22,506 nucleotides of DNA from Limnoraphis robusta CS-951 (GTDB lineage Bacteria; Cyanobacteriota; Cyanobacteriia; Cyanobacteriales; Microcoleaceae): NCBI RefSeq assembly GCF_000972705.2, contig NZ_LATL02000039.1:1-22506 (forward strand), read 5' to 3'. Both the position numbers and the translations under genes were made by a program. This document shows positions 15,074-22,475 of the stretch, piece after piece. Each line of letters starts with the position of its first letter. The first letter of the stretch is position 1. The notes beneath the pieces are model-generated. The model was not told where the DNA came from. It saw only the letters and a program-made list of their open reading frames with translations, and did not search any database.

Positions 15074-15102
15074 TTTTTATCTCATTTTTTGCTTTTGCTC
15101 AA
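15074..15102 (-). promoter_or_regulatory. putative psbY promoter
   Basis: Read on the minus strand, TTGAGC (15097-15102) is followed after 17 bases by TAAAAA (15074-15079). The region is AT-rich. The -10 is imperfect, so this is a tentative call. The predicted leader would be about 35 bases. Confidence 0.3.
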
Positions 15103-15117
15103 TTAAAAAGTTTTATA

Positions 15118-15145
15118 GGGTGTCAGGTGTCAGGTGTCAGGTGTT
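15118..15145. repeat. short tandem repeat GTGTCAGG
   Basis: An 8-bp motif (GTGTCAGG) occurs about three times head to tail between psbY and the hexapeptide-protein gene. It is a microsatellite-like stretch; no function is evident. Confidence 0.6.
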
Positions 15146-15148
15146 GGG

Positions 15149-15210
15149 TAGGGGCGGGTTCTACCCAGATCTATGTTTTCCTAAAAATAACTCAGATCAA
15201 CCCGCCCCTA
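15149..15210. repeat. 12-bp inverted repeat TAGGGGCGGGTT..AACCCGCCCCTA
   Basis: Perfect 12-bp arms at 15149-15160 and 15199-15210 flank a 38-nt loop. It starts 17 bases beyond the stop of the carbonic-anhydrase-like gene on the minus strand and could stabilise or end its transcript. The G/C-rich arms look like a dispersed cyanobacterial palindromic repeat (from memory). Confidence 0.7.
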
Positions 15211-15226
15211 GACTAACGGCTTATTG

Positions 15227-15760
15227 CTAGCTTGCCTTCCTCCGATGAACCAACGCTAATTGCTCATACTTTTGGGCGTGTTCGATCAAGTCAGCCGCTT
15301 CGGCTTCTGACACCTCTCGCAAAGATTTAGCAGGAACACCCGCCACCAACGTTCGGGGAGGAACATCTTTCGTCACAACAGCGCCTGCTCCGACAATACT
15401 ACCACTACCGACTCGCACGCCATTTAAAATCACCGCCCCAATGCCGATCAAGCTTCCTCGTTCGATATAAGCTGAATGCACGACTGCTCGATGTCCAACG
15501 GTGACAAAATCTTCTAATACTGTCATCTGGCCTGGATCACCGTGTAAAATTGCGCCATCCTGAATATTGGTACTCGCTCCGATAATAATCCGTTCAACAT
15601 CTCCTCGAACCACTGCTGAGTACCAAATGCTCACCCCTGAAGCCACTTCTACCCAACCCATAACCATCGCATTAGGGGCGATAAAAGCCGCTTGTGAGAG
15701 ATCAGGAACAGGCCAGTCTATAGGATGATTACAGAAAGATTGATCGGCATGATTATTCAT
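15227..15760 (-). CDS. gamma-carbonic-anhydrase-like hexapeptide-repeat protein
   Basis: This 177-residue protein has a left-handed beta-helix of hexapeptide repeats (about 20-140: [20 protein letters not shown], then [20 protein letters not shown]) and a C-terminal helix (about 147-172). The three metal-ligand histidines of the gamma-CA/PaaY/YrdA group are present: H73 in ILHGD, and H90 and H95 in VGHRAVVH. The fold forms trimers with zinc or iron at subunit interfaces. It may be an active carbonic anhydrase or an acyl-CoA thioesterase-type relative; the residues do not decide. It lacks the RbcS-like repeats of CcmM. It is divergent from the gene at 15866. Confidence 0.85.
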   Translation of the reverse strand: MNNHADQSFCNHPIDWPVPDLSQAAFIAPNAMVMGWVEVASGVSIWYSAVVRGDVERIIIGASTNIQDGAILHGDPGQMTVLEDFVTVGHRAVVHSAYIERGSLIGIGAVILNGVRVGSGSIVGAGAVVTKDVPPRTLVAGVPAKSLREVSEAEAADLIEHAQKYEQLALVHRRKAS

Positions 15761-15824
15761 GGCTTAATCATTAATTGATGGCTAATTCGGCAAATATTCA
15801 CCGGGAGGAAAGAATCACCCCCGC

Positions 15825-15830
15825 TATAAT
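15825..15830 (+). promoter_or_regulatory. putative -10 box for the gene at 15866
   Basis: A perfect TATAAT lies 35 bases upstream of the chosen ATG in the 105-bp region between divergent genes. No convincing -35 is visible 16-18 bases upstream, so the call rests on the -10 alone. Confidence 0.35.
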
Positions 15831-15865
15831 AGAGTCTACAAGCTCTGGTGCGAAACGTATTCACC

Positions 15866-16372
15866 ATGAATTCTGCCTTGCAGTACCCTATATTCGGCCC
15901 GGAAATTCGCTGTCCTCACTGTCGTCAAAAGATTCCTGCTTTGACGCTGACAGATACCTACTTATGTCCTCGTCATGGCGCTTTTGAAGCTGATCCAGAA
16001 ACGAGTGAATTAGTCCATCTTCAGTCAGGACGGCATTGGCGTGAGTGGAATGGGGAGTGGTATCGACAACACACCCATCCTGACGGGATTCGATTTGAAA
16101 TTCACGAGGCGTTAGATCGGCTCTATACTCAAGGCTATCGTGCCACTCGCGTCATTATTGCCCAACGCTATCGAGAGTTGATTAGTTCTTATCTCGAACG
16201 CAGTACCCCTTGGCGAGAGCAGTCGGATACCGCTCAACCCAAACTCTATGGTTTACCTGTTGATTTTAGTCCTGATCCTCAAGATGAACCTTGTTGGAAT
16301 GTGATTAATTTTGATTTAGAAAAAGAACAAGATGTGCCGATTCCCTATCCTTATTTTCGCTTGTTTGAATAA
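15866..16372 (+). CDS. conserved cyanobacterial CxxC protein (TIGR02652-like)
   Basis: This is a 168-residue soluble protein with no membrane segment. The N-terminus holds a zinc-ribbon-like set of cysteines, CPHC (about 16-19) and CPRHG (about 35-39), suggesting a metal site. Then come LHLQSGRHWREWNGEWYRQH-like aromatic and His-rich sequence and a helical region (YRATRVIIAQRYRELISSYL). I recognise this as the cyanobacterial family I remember as TIGR02652, with no known function; the name is from memory. Start choice: ATG at 15866 (MNSALQYPIFGPEIRCPHC) fits the family start better than an in-frame GTG at 15848. It is followed 60 bases later by the VOC gene on the same strand. Confidence 0.78.
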   Translation: MNSALQYPIFGPEIRCPHCRQKIPALTLTDTYLCPRHGAFEADPETSELVHLQSGRHWREWNGEWYRQHTHPDGIRFEIHEALDRLYTQGYRATRVIIAQRYRELISSYLERSTPWREQSDTAQPKLYGLPVDFSPDPQDEPCWNVINFDLEKEQDVPIPYPYFRLFE

Positions 16373-16432
16373 ATCATGGTAAATTGATCGCCGTTTCTCA
16401 GCTCACTCTAAACACTCAACCCCCCATTTTTC

Positions 16433-16873
16433 ATGCACCATGCCTCTATTCGCACTGCTGATATTCATCGGGCGATCGCTTTTTATCAACAGCTCGGTTT
16501 TCAGGTTTGTGAACGGTTTACAACAGGTTACACGTTGGCTTGTTGGATGGAAGGATTAAATGGGCGAATTGAATTGATTCAAATTCCTCAGCCCTCACCC
16601 CCACCCGATGCTTTTGGCGATGAGCATTATGTGGGATATTATCATCTTTCCTTTGACTTGAGTGCCGCTACTCCCGATTTACCTCAATGGTTAAATCATC
16701 TCAAAGAACAGTTTCAGAAGGCAACTCAAGAACAACCGGATTTATACCAACCGTTGAAGATTCTACTCGAACCGACTCAGCAAATGATTGGAAATTCGGT
16801 TTATGAAGTGGCTTTTATTGCTGATACAGATGGTTTACCCTTAGAGTTTATTCGCTTACTGAAAGCGGAATAA
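16433..16873 (+). CDS. VOC / glyoxalase-fold protein
   Basis: This 146-residue protein has the beta-alpha-beta-beta-beta layout of the vicinal-oxygen-chelate superfamily in two half repeats. It begins HHASIRTADIHRAIAFYQQL (first metal-ligand-type His and the FYQQLGF motif) and ends EVAFIADTDGLPLEFIRLL, where the final Glu is in the typical last-ligand position. IELIQ around residue 50 and GYYHLSFDL mid-protein supply the other ligand-like positions. Family members include glyoxalase I, dioxygenases and binding proteins, so no substrate is assigned. The gene may be cotranscribed with the preceding one. Confidence 0.8.
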   Translation: MHHASIRTADIHRAIAFYQQLGFQVCERFTTGYTLACWMEGLNGRIELIQIPQPSPPPDAFGDEHYVGYYHLSFDLSAATPDLPQWLNHLKEQFQKATQEQPDLYQPLKILLEPTQQMIGNSVYEVAFIADTDGLPLEFIRLLKAE

Positions 16874-17254
16874 AAAGAGTTAATCGGAAATCGCGATCGC
16901 CAGTAGTAAAATACACAATTCAATGGGTTACATTTGATTTCCCCTCCCGTTCAATTTCCAACCTTTTCTAGAGTTTTACAGGTAATTTCGGCTAAAGTAG
17001 ACTGTGAATGTTCAGTATTTACTACGGTAAAGGCAAAACTTTAATTTGTCGTTACAGAAAATCTCTGAACTTTAATTAGAAGTGATAATTCTCAACTGAA
17101 GTGATTCTCAGGTTTTCTCAGGTTTTCTCAGGCGCCTATAAATTGAAGTTGATCGGAAAAACCCGATCTCTCAAGAGAAACCGGGTTTTTTAGCTTTGAA
17201 TGTTAACCGACGAAATTTTAGGGAGTGGGGAAAAATCCCCCATCTCTCAGGTGA
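16874..17254. other. intergenic region, 381 bp
   Basis: No gene is seen. It holds a HIP1 octamer GCGATCGC at 16893-16900, three TTCTCAGG motifs at exact 10-bp spacing (17105, 17115, 17125), and the bidirectional-looking terminator hairpin at 17157-17190. Confidence 0.5.
17157..17190 (-). terminator. intrinsic terminator of PG-binding gene A (may work both ways)
   Basis: AAAAACCCG (17157-17165) pairs with CGGGTTTTT (17182-17190), with further TCTC/GAGA pairing inside. On the minus strand it follows the stop at 17255 after about 65 bases and ends in a T-run. The plus strand also ends in T's, so it may stop read-through from the VOC gene. The AAACCCG..CGGGTTT style is common in cyanobacteria. 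Confidence 0.75.
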
Positions 17255-17839
17255 TTATTCACCTAGTTTCCGCCAAGTGTATTTACCCACAATACCGTCA
17301 ACTGTTAAACTTTTATTGGCTTGGAAAGTTTTAACGGCATCCAGAGTTTGTGGCCCAAAAATGCCATCAATATACAGCCAAAAGAAACCGTGGTCATACA
17401 GACGCAATTGAAGACATTCAACCGCATCACCGACATCACCTTTGGAAAGGACAGGCATCTGAACATCGTAGGGATAGGATGTAGGTACAAACGGAGAATA
17501 GAACTTCTTACCGAGAGGAAATTCTTGTCCGCACAGCGCCCGCCAGGTATATTTCCCGATAATTCCATCAACAACTAAGCCACCATAATTCGCTTGAAAA
17601 TGCTTAACAGCCTCTTTCATTTGGGGGCCAAATTGTCCGTTGAAACCGATGTTATATTTGTAAGCGATTAAACGTTGTTGTGCGAAACGAACCGCCTCAC
17701 CTGCGGCACCTAATTTTATAAGAGGTAGGACAATTCCGCTCGATTTAGCCGCAGCATATTGAATCGGTTCAGAAGCGGGAATAGCAGTAGCAGTTGCAAT
17801 TGCTTGTCCGTTGGTTTCGATGTTGGTCGTTGCACTCAT
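17255..17839 (-). CDS. double peptidoglycan-binding-domain protein, copy A
   Basis: This 194-residue protein has two PG_binding_1 repeats: residues about 39-102 (GEAVRFAQQRLIA..FNGQFGPQMKEAVKHFQ..DGIIGKYTWRAL) and about 129-193 (GDAVECLQLRL..IDGIFGPQTLDAVKTFQ..DGIVGKYTWRKL). Such repeats bind peptidoglycan or related polymers and usually sit beside a hydrolase domain, but none is present. The first 35 residues are polar and Ala/Thr-rich, with no recognisable signal peptide, which is odd for a wall-binding protein. AGGAGATC 7-14 bases before the ATG is a strong ribosome site. A close paralogue (B) lies upstream at 18180 with matching promoter, leader hairpin and terminator, so the pair arose by duplication of a whole transcription unit. 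Confidence 0.85.
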   Translation of the reverse strand: MSATTNIETNGQAIATATAIPASEPIQYAAAKSSGIVLPLIKLGAAGEAVRFAQQRLIAYKYNIGFNGQFGPQMKEAVKHFQANYGGLVVDGIIGKYTWRALCGQEFPLGKKFYSPFVPTSYPYDVQMPVLSKGDVGDAVECLQLRLYDHGFFWLYIDGIFGPQTLDAVKTFQANKSLTVDGIVGKYTWRKLGE

Positions 17840-17859
17840 GGTTGATCTCCTAGACTAAT

Positions 17860-17890
17860 AAACAAGAGTTAATTGTGTTTTGTCTTGTTT
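17860..17890 (-). promoter_or_regulatory. leader hairpin of PG-binding gene A
   Basis: On the minus-strand transcript AAACAAGA (from 17883-17890) pairs with TCTTGTTT (from 17860-17867), a perfect 8-bp stem ending about ten bases before the ribosome site. The matching stem exists before copy B. It could affect mRNA stability or translation. Confidence 0.5.
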
Positions 17891-17903
17891 GCTTTACAAC
17901 TCT

Positions 17904-17931
17904 AATATAGCCGCTATAATTGCCAGGTTAA
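17904..17931 (-). promoter_or_regulatory. promoter of PG-binding gene A
   Basis: Read on the minus strand: TTAACC (17926-17931), 16-base spacer, TATATT (17904-17909). Copy B has TTAACA, the same 16-base spacer and TAGATT at the same distance from its start, which supports the call. The expected leader is about 58 bases. Confidence 0.55.
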
Positions 17932-17932
17932 A

Positions 17933-17954
17933 AGTCGCTTTTTTGTGTTACTTT
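17933..17954 (-). promoter_or_regulatory. conserved upstream box, gene A
   Basis: On the minus strand it contains GTAACACAAAAAAGCGACT, identical to the box at 18876-18897 and exactly the same 94 bases from the respective start codon. It directly abuts the -35. It is a candidate activator or repressor site (or an UP-like element) shared by both genes. Confidence 0.55.
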
Positions 17955-18179
17955 AGTTGAGTTATCAACAGTTATTCAATTGATTTAGCTCATCTAAACT
18001 ACAGTAAAAACAACATCATTAAACTCAAAAATAAAATCGATAAACTGGAATGAATTGTGTGTTTTAACCCGGGCCGCCATACAGAAACCCGCTTTCAAAG
18101 AGAAAACGGGTTTTTAGGGTGTGTTCCCTTCTACAAACGAATGGGCTTAATCGGGGGATTTCCCCCCATTTCGAGGTGA
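17955..18179. other. intergenic region between the PG-binding paralogues
   Basis: Upstream of the gene A control region and downstream of gene B, no coding sequence is seen. Apart from the gene B terminator it is AT-rich and featureless. A CCCGGG palindrome lies at 18068-18073. Confidence 0.4.
18085..18115 (-). terminator. intrinsic terminator of PG-binding gene B
   Basis: AAACCCG (18085-18091) and CGGGTTTTT (18107-18115) form a stem with additional TTTC/GAAA-type pairing. It lies about 65 bases past the stop of the gene at 18180 on the minus strand, the same position as in copy A. It separates transcription of B from the promoter of A. Confidence 0.7.
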
Positions 18180-18782
18180 TTATTCGCCCAACTTACGCCA
18201 AGTTTCTTTCCCAACCACACCGTCAACTTTTAAACCTTTATACCGTTGAAAAGCTTCCACTGCTTGGCGAGTTTTTAGACCAAAAATGCCATCAATATAC
18301 AAGGGATAGGAAAGTTTGAAATCAATGTCAGACAGACGCAATTGGAGACATTCAACCGCATCGCCGACAGAACCCTGATAAAGTTCAGGCATATTCACAT
18401 CGTAGCGGTACCGTGTCTCTACAAACGGAGAATAGAAACTCCGACCCAAGCGACGAAATTCTGCGTCACCGTTACACAGCGCCCGCCAGGTATTTTCTCC
18501 GATAACTCCATCAACAACTAAGCCACCATAATTGCCTTGAAAATGCTCAACAGCCGCTTTCATTTGGGGGCCAAATTGTCCGTTAAACTTAATTGGATAT
18601 GCGTTAGCAATTAAACGTTGTTGGGCGAAACGAACCGCCTCACCTGCTAAACCTAATTTTAAAAGAGGTAAGTCAATTCCCCGAGATTGAGCCGCAGCAT
18701 ATTGAACCGGTTCAGAAGCGGGGATAACAGCAGCAGTTGCAGTTGCTTGTCCGTTGGTTTCGATGTTGGTCATTGCACTCAT
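18180..18782 (-). CDS. double peptidoglycan-binding-domain protein, copy B
   Basis: This 200-residue paralogue of the gene at 17255 has the same layout: a polar N-terminal 35 residues without signal peptide, a first PG_binding_1 repeat (GEAVRFAQQRLIA..FNGQFGPQMKAAVEHFQ..DGVIGENTWRAL) and a second (GDAVECLQLRL..IDGIFGLKTRQAVEAFQ..DGVVGKETWRKL). It differs by small insertions in the linker (GDAEFRRLG) and in the second repeat (SDIDFKLSY). The N-terminal 35 residues are almost as conserved as the domains, which suggests they matter functionally. The ribosome site AGGAGATC is identical to copy A. No catalytic domain is present. Role uncertain: polymer binding, a structural exoprotein, or an intracellular function. 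Confidence 0.85.
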   Translation of the reverse strand: MSAMTNIETNGQATATAAVIPASEPVQYAAAQSRGIDLPLLKLGLAGEAVRFAQQRLIANAYPIKFNGQFGPQMKAAVEHFQGNYGGLVVDGVIGENTWRALCNGDAEFRRLGRSFYSPFVETRYRYDVNMPELYQGSVGDAVECLQLRLSDIDFKLSYPLYIDGIFGLKTRQAVEAFQRYKGLKVDGVVGKETWRKLGE

Positions 18783-18803
18783 GGTTGATCTCCTGGATTG
18801 ATA

Positions 18804-18832
18804 AACAAGAGTTAAAGTTGTTTTCCCTTGTT
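18804..18832 (-). promoter_or_regulatory. leader hairpin of PG-binding gene B
   Basis: AACAAG (forward 18804-18809) and CTTGTT (forward 18827-18832) form a 6-bp stem in the transcript leader, at the same place as the 8-bp stem of copy A. The loop differs, so the stem itself appears to be kept. Confidence 0.45.
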
Positions 18833-18846
18833 CGATTTATGTATCT

Positions 18847-18874
18847 AATCTAATCGATGAGATCGAAGTGTTAA
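18847..18874 (-). promoter_or_regulatory. promoter of PG-binding gene B
   Basis: On the minus strand: TTAACA (18869-18874), 16-base spacer, TAGATT (18847-18852). The layout is the same as for copy A although the spacer sequence has diverged, which argues that both hexamers are selected. Confidence 0.55.
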
Positions 18875-18875
18875 C

Positions 18876-18897
18876 AGTCGCTTTTTTGTGTTACTTT
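18876..18897 (-). promoter_or_regulatory. conserved upstream box, gene B
   Basis: This is the same box as at 17933-17954, 94 bases before the start codon and next to the -35. Beyond it the two upstream regions no longer match closely. Confidence 0.55.
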
Positions 18898-19098
18898 TGA
18901 TAATTTTGCGAACTGTAACACAAGTGAATTAACTCATTTGAGTCACAGAAATAAAACACATTGTAGAGGCATAAGGCTTGCGCCCTAAATATTAAAGCTT
19001 GATCAATATCTCTAACTTTTAGCGGGTGTCAAGGCTATAGCGCTATGCGCTATATTTGGCGATACTACTTTACAGCCATTGAATAATCACCTCCTCAC
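18898..19098. other. intergenic region with small palindrome
   Basis: No gene is seen. TATAGCGC/GCGCTATA at 19036-19054 is a perfect 8-bp inverted repeat with a 3-nt loop, 45 bases after the stop of the ADP-ribosylglycohydrolase on the minus strand. It may mark the end of that transcript, though without a T-run. Confidence 0.45.
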
Positions 19099-20034
19099 TC
19101 AAACAGGATAACGGTCTTCTAACTGTTGAGCTAAATTGAGAATATCGTCTTTTCTCGCCAGTACCTCTACCCATTCAGAGGGAATATTTTCGAGTCCATA
19201 ATAAATCCCCGCTAATCCTCCGGTTACGGCTCCGGTGGTATCGCTATCATCGCCTAAATTAACGGCTTTGAGAACAGCTTCAGCATAGGAAGATGTGGTC
19301 AACAAACACCACAAGGATGCTTCTAAGGTATGCAAAACATAACCACTCGATTCAATATGTTTACTGTCTAACGTCTCAATATCTCCGGGGAAAACTCGTT
19401 TAAAATATCTTAATTGCTCGGCAAATTCTCCTTGTTCATACAAGGGTTTAATCCGTTCAAGACCCGTTAAATAAGCGTCTTTGAGCGTCATTCCTTCCAA
19501 TAAGCTGATGGCGATGCTAATATAAATTCCGCAAGCCATTTGCGATCGCGCATGAGCATGAGTGATTTTAGAACAGTCGTGAACTTTAGCAATTAAATCT
19601 TCAAAAGACTCTTGTTTGTAGAGGAAAGCGAAGGGCAAAATTCGCATCAAAGAACCATTTCCATTACTGCGATCGCTGGTTTCTCCGGCTTCAGTTGGGG
19701 GAACTCCTTTTCGCAAACGATTAATCGCAATTTGAGTCGTTACCCCAATATCAAATACACCGCCTCTAGCCGTCCAAAATCGCTCTCGATACCACCGACA
19801 AAACGAATCTGCGATCGCGTCTAAATCATAGCCTTGATGACATAATACATCCGCCAAACAAAGCGTTAGAGAACTATCATCAGACCAAGTTCCTGGCGGT
19901 TGATTATAAGTACCGTAGCCAGTCATCGTCGTAACGGGGTGAAGACGTCGTTCAGATCGCACATGAAATTCAACCGGAACGCCTAACGCATCTCCCACAC
20001 ATAAACCAATTAATGCCGATGCGATTTTACCCAT
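19099..20034 (-). CDS. ADP-ribosylglycohydrolase family protein
   Basis: This 311-residue all-helical enzyme of the ARH/DraG family has the two-Mg2+ site motifs. GTWSDDSSLTLCLADVL has S51-D52-D53 near the N-terminus, and LGDDSDTTGAVTGGLAGIYY has D262, D263 and D265 near the C-terminus. The start GKIASALIGLCVGDALGVPVEF is typical. NGNGSLMRILP (about 124-134) and HAHARSQMACG (about 159-169) complete the active cleft. Family members remove ADP-ribose from proteins (as DraG does for nitrogenase reductase) or hydrolyse related ADP-ribose compounds; the exact substrate cannot be read. It lies 77 bases downstream of ftsH on the same strand, so it may share its transcript. Confidence 0.88.
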   Translation of the reverse strand: MGKIASALIGLCVGDALGVPVEFHVRSERRLHPVTTMTGYGTYNQPPGTWSDDSSLTLCLADVLCHQGYDLDAIADSFCRWYRERFWTARGGVFDIGVTTQIAINRLRKGVPPTEAGETSDRSNGNGSLMRILPFAFLYKQESFEDLIAKVHDCSKITHAHARSQMACGIYISIAISLLEGMTLKDAYLTGLERIKPLYEQGEFAEQLRYFKRVFPGDIETLDSKHIESSGYVLHTLEASLWCLLTTSSYAEAVLKAVNLGDDSDTTGAVTGGLAGIYYGLENIPSEWVEVLARKDDILNLAQQLEDRYPV

Positions 20035-20111
20035 GACATCAAATTCAACCTATTCTTTTCTACTATTTTACCCCTTGTTAATTTCTCTGAAAAAAAATTA
20101 ATCAAATTCTC

Positions 20112-21959
20112 TTAATTGAGGGGCTGAACCCGATCCAGCCAAGCTTGTAATTCTTCCCCTTCGACGACTTCTGTTGCTAATAACTGATTAGCTATTTCAT
20201 CTAACAAAGCGCGATTTTTCTTTAAAATATCCAACGCCAAGTGATGGGCCGCATCCACAATTTCTTTAACTTCTAAATCAATCGCTTCGGCTGTTTTTTC
20301 ACTCATATTTCGACGACTATTGGATTCATTTCCTAAGAAATTTGCTTTGCCCCCTTTCCCATAGGCTAACGGCCCTAAAACCTGACTCATGCCGTAGGTT
20401 GTCACCATCCGTTCCGCTAGGTCTGTCGCCCGTTGGAGGTCATCAGAAGCGCCGTTTGTGACCCGTTGAAAGACTATTTCTTCAGCCGCCCGTCCGCCTA
20501 ATAAAGTGGCAATTTGTTCGCGAAATTCGGTTTCATCCATCAAAAATCGGTCTTCTGTTGGCAGCTTTAACGTATAGCCTAACGCCCCCATTCCACGCGG
20601 AACTATCGAAATTTTAGCCACCTTTCCACCACCCGGCATTAACGCCCCAATAATCGCATGACCGACTTCGTGATAAGCAACAATTTTCTTCTCTTTTTCA
20701 TTGAGAACCCGGCTTCTTTTTTCTAACCCGGCAACGACTCGTTCTATCGCTTCTTTAAAATCTTCTTGGGCAACAGTTTTACGTTGATTTCTGGCTGCTA
20801 ATAACGCCGCTTCATTAACTAAATTCGCTAAATCTGCACCGCCAAAACCGGGAGTTTGGGTGGCAATTTGATGTAAATCAACATCGTCTCCCAGTTTAAC
20901 TTTTTTCGCATAAATCTCTAAAACGGCTTTACGCCCCGCCAAATCTGGACGGTCAACTAATACCTGTCGGTCAAACCTTCCCGGCCTTAATAACGCCGCA
21001 TCTAATGCTTCTGGGCGGTTGGTTGCGGCGAGTACAATGACTGTCTGATCTCCAACGGTAAACCCATCCATTTCTGTTAACAATTGATTGAGGGTTTGTT
21101 CCCGTTCATCGCTGCTACCACTCTGCATCCCGCCACTACTTCTTGACTTGCCAATAGCGTCTAATTCATCAATAAAAATAATACAAGGAGCCTTCTTTTT
21201 CGCCTGTTCAAATAAATCTCTAACCCGTGCCGCGCCCGTCCCGACAAATAATTCTACAAACTCCGAAGCAGAAATACTAAAAAAGGGAACTCCCGCCTCT
21301 CCAGCTACCGCTTTCGCCATCAACGTTTTACCTGTTCCGGGCGGCCCAACTAACAATACACCTTTAGGAATTCTTGCCCCAATTTCGGTATATCGTTTAG
21401 GATTTTTGAGGAAATCAACAATTTCTGCTAATTCTGTTTTAGCTTCTTCAACGCCAGCAACATCGGCAAAAGTAATTTTATCAGAAGCCCCCTCAACATA
21501 AACTTTCGCCTTACTTTTACGAATTGACAGGGAACCTCCTGAATCCCGTTTTCCTAAAAACTGAAAGGCTGCGACTAAAATTAACGGCGGAATAATCCAA
21601 CTCAACAGCACATATAAGCCACTATTTTTCGGAGGCGGTGCCGCTTGAAAAACAACATTATTTTGTTGTAAACGTTTGGCTAAATCGGGGTCAAAAATCG
21701 GCGTAGTTGAGAGTAATGGCCCTAACTCATCTTGCTTTTCTCCTTTGAGGCGATAGCGAATTTCATTATCCCCCACCTGCACCCCGGCAACTTGCTTGTT
21801 TTCGAGTTGTTGAATAAAAATACTGTAAGGCACACGCGGCACTCGTTGTTGACGAGGTAAAACTAAATAAGCCGCAAATAAAAGACCGGAAATAATTAAT
21901 AAAATTTTACCAATTTGTTGGGAGTCGGGGAATCGAGATTTCTTTTTTTTAATACTCAT
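20112..21959 (-). CDS. ftsH: ATP-dependent zinc metalloprotease FtsH
   Basis: This 615-residue membrane-bound AAA+ protease removes damaged or unassembled membrane proteins, in cyanobacteria notably photodamaged photosystem II D1. Two membrane segments lie at about 16-34 and 115-136 and bound a lumenal/periplasmic domain of about 80 residues. The AAA domain has Walker A GPPGTGKT (205-212), pore motif FVG (238-240), Walker [10 protein letters not shown] (260-268) and the SRH region [20 protein letters not shown]. The protease domain has HEVGH (430-434), the zinc site, and a third-ligand-type Asp in [10 protein letters not shown]. Length is normal. Cyanobacteria usually have four FtsH paralogues; which one this is cannot be decided safely. 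No clear Shine-Dalgarno precedes the ATG, and only 38 bases separate it from a 69-bp repeat array. Confidence 0.95.
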   Translation of the reverse strand: MSIKKKKSRFPDSQQIGKILLIISGLLFAAYLVLPRQQRVPRVPYSIFIQQLENKQVAGVQVGDNEIRYRLKGEKQDELGPLLSTTPIFDPDLAKRLQQNNVVFQAAPPPKNSGLYVLLSWIIPPLILVAAFQFLGKRDSGGSLSIRKSKAKVYVEGASDKITFADVAGVEEAKTELAEIVDFLKNPKRYTEIGARIPKGVLLVGPPGTGKTLMAKAVAGEAGVPFFSISASEFVELFVGTGAARVRDLFEQAKKKAPCIIFIDELDAIGKSRSSGGMQSGSSDEREQTLNQLLTEMDGFTVGDQTVIVLAATNRPEALDAALLRPGRFDRQVLVDRPDLAGRKAVLEIYAKKVKLGDDVDLHQIATQTPGFGGADLANLVNEAALLAARNQRKTVAQEDFKEAIERVVAGLEKRSRVLNEKEKKIVAYHEVGHAIIGALMPGGGKVAKISIVPRGMGALGYTLKLPTEDRFLMDETEFREQIATLLGGRAAEEIVFQRVTNGASDDLQRATDLAERMVTTYGMSQVLGPLAYGKGGKANFLGNESNSRRNMSEKTAEAIDLEVKEIVDAAHHLALDILKKNRALLDEIANQLLATEVVEGEELQAWLDRVQPLN

Positions 21960-21997
21960 TGCAAGTTTAGGGGTAGCGGAGAATCAGTAGGGGTTTT

Positions 21998-22459
21998 ATC
22001 CCCCTAAATCCCCCTTAAAAAGGGTGACTTTTAAGTTCAGTTCCCTCGATTTTAATCGGAGGTGAGATCCCCCTAAATCCCCCTTAAAAAGGGTGACTTT
22101 TAAGTTCAGTTCCCTCGATTTTAATCGGAGGTGAGATCCCCCTAAATCCCCCTTAAAAAGGGTGACTTTTAAGTTCAGTTCCCTCGATTTTAATCGGAGG
22201 TGAGATCCCCCTAAATCCCCCTTAAAAAGGGTGACTTTTAAGTTCAGTTCCCTCGATTTTAATCGGAGGTGAGATCCCCCTAAATCCCCCTTAAAAAGGG
22301 TGACTTTTAAGTTCAGTTCCCTCGATTTTAATCGGAGGTGAGATCCCCCTAAATCCCCCTTAAAAAGGGTGACTTTTAAGTTCAGTTCCCTCGATTTTAA
22401 TCGGAGGTGAGATCCCCCTAAATCCCCCTTAAAAAGGGTGACTTTTAAGTTCAGTTCCC
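21998..22459. repeat. 69-bp tandem repeat array, about 6.7 units
   Basis: Units start at 21998, 22067, 22136, 22205, 22274, 22343 and 22412 (the last is partial). The period is exactly 69 and the units appear nearly identical. Each carries CCCCCTAAATCCCCCTTAAA followed by an AAGGG arm (CCCTT/AAGGG hairpin) and CGATT/AATCG around a TT loop (second hairpin). The CCCCCTAAATCCCCCTT element is a widespread dispersed cyanobacterial repeat in my recollection. The array lies directly upstream of ftsH, so either the ftsH promoter is inside it or the array sits within the leader. Confidence 0.85.
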
Positions 22460-22475
22460 CCCTTTTGAAGGGGGG
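22457..22475. repeat. C/G-rich hairpin at array end
   Basis: CCCCCCTT (22457-22464) pairs with AAGGGGGG (22468-22475) around a 3-nt loop, the same arms as the hairpin at 23-41. It terminates the 69-bp array and continues into further G-rich repeat sequence to the window edge. Confidence 0.65.

Noticed and set aside
15227..15760. CcmM (carboxysome protein)
   Set aside because: The beta-helix and His ligands fit the gamma-CA superfamily, but the protein is short and has no RbcS-like repeats, so a generic PaaY/YrdA-type call is safer.
21998..22459. CRISPR array
   Set aside because: Units are contiguous and identical with no variable spacers, and no cas genes are present. The same holds for the 90-bp units.
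21996..22475. A 160-codon stop-free minus-strand frame through the 69-bp array with a 23-residue period
   Set aside because: 69 is divisible by three, so openness is automatic. There is no ATG, GTG or TTG in frame, and it ends just before ftsH without joining it.
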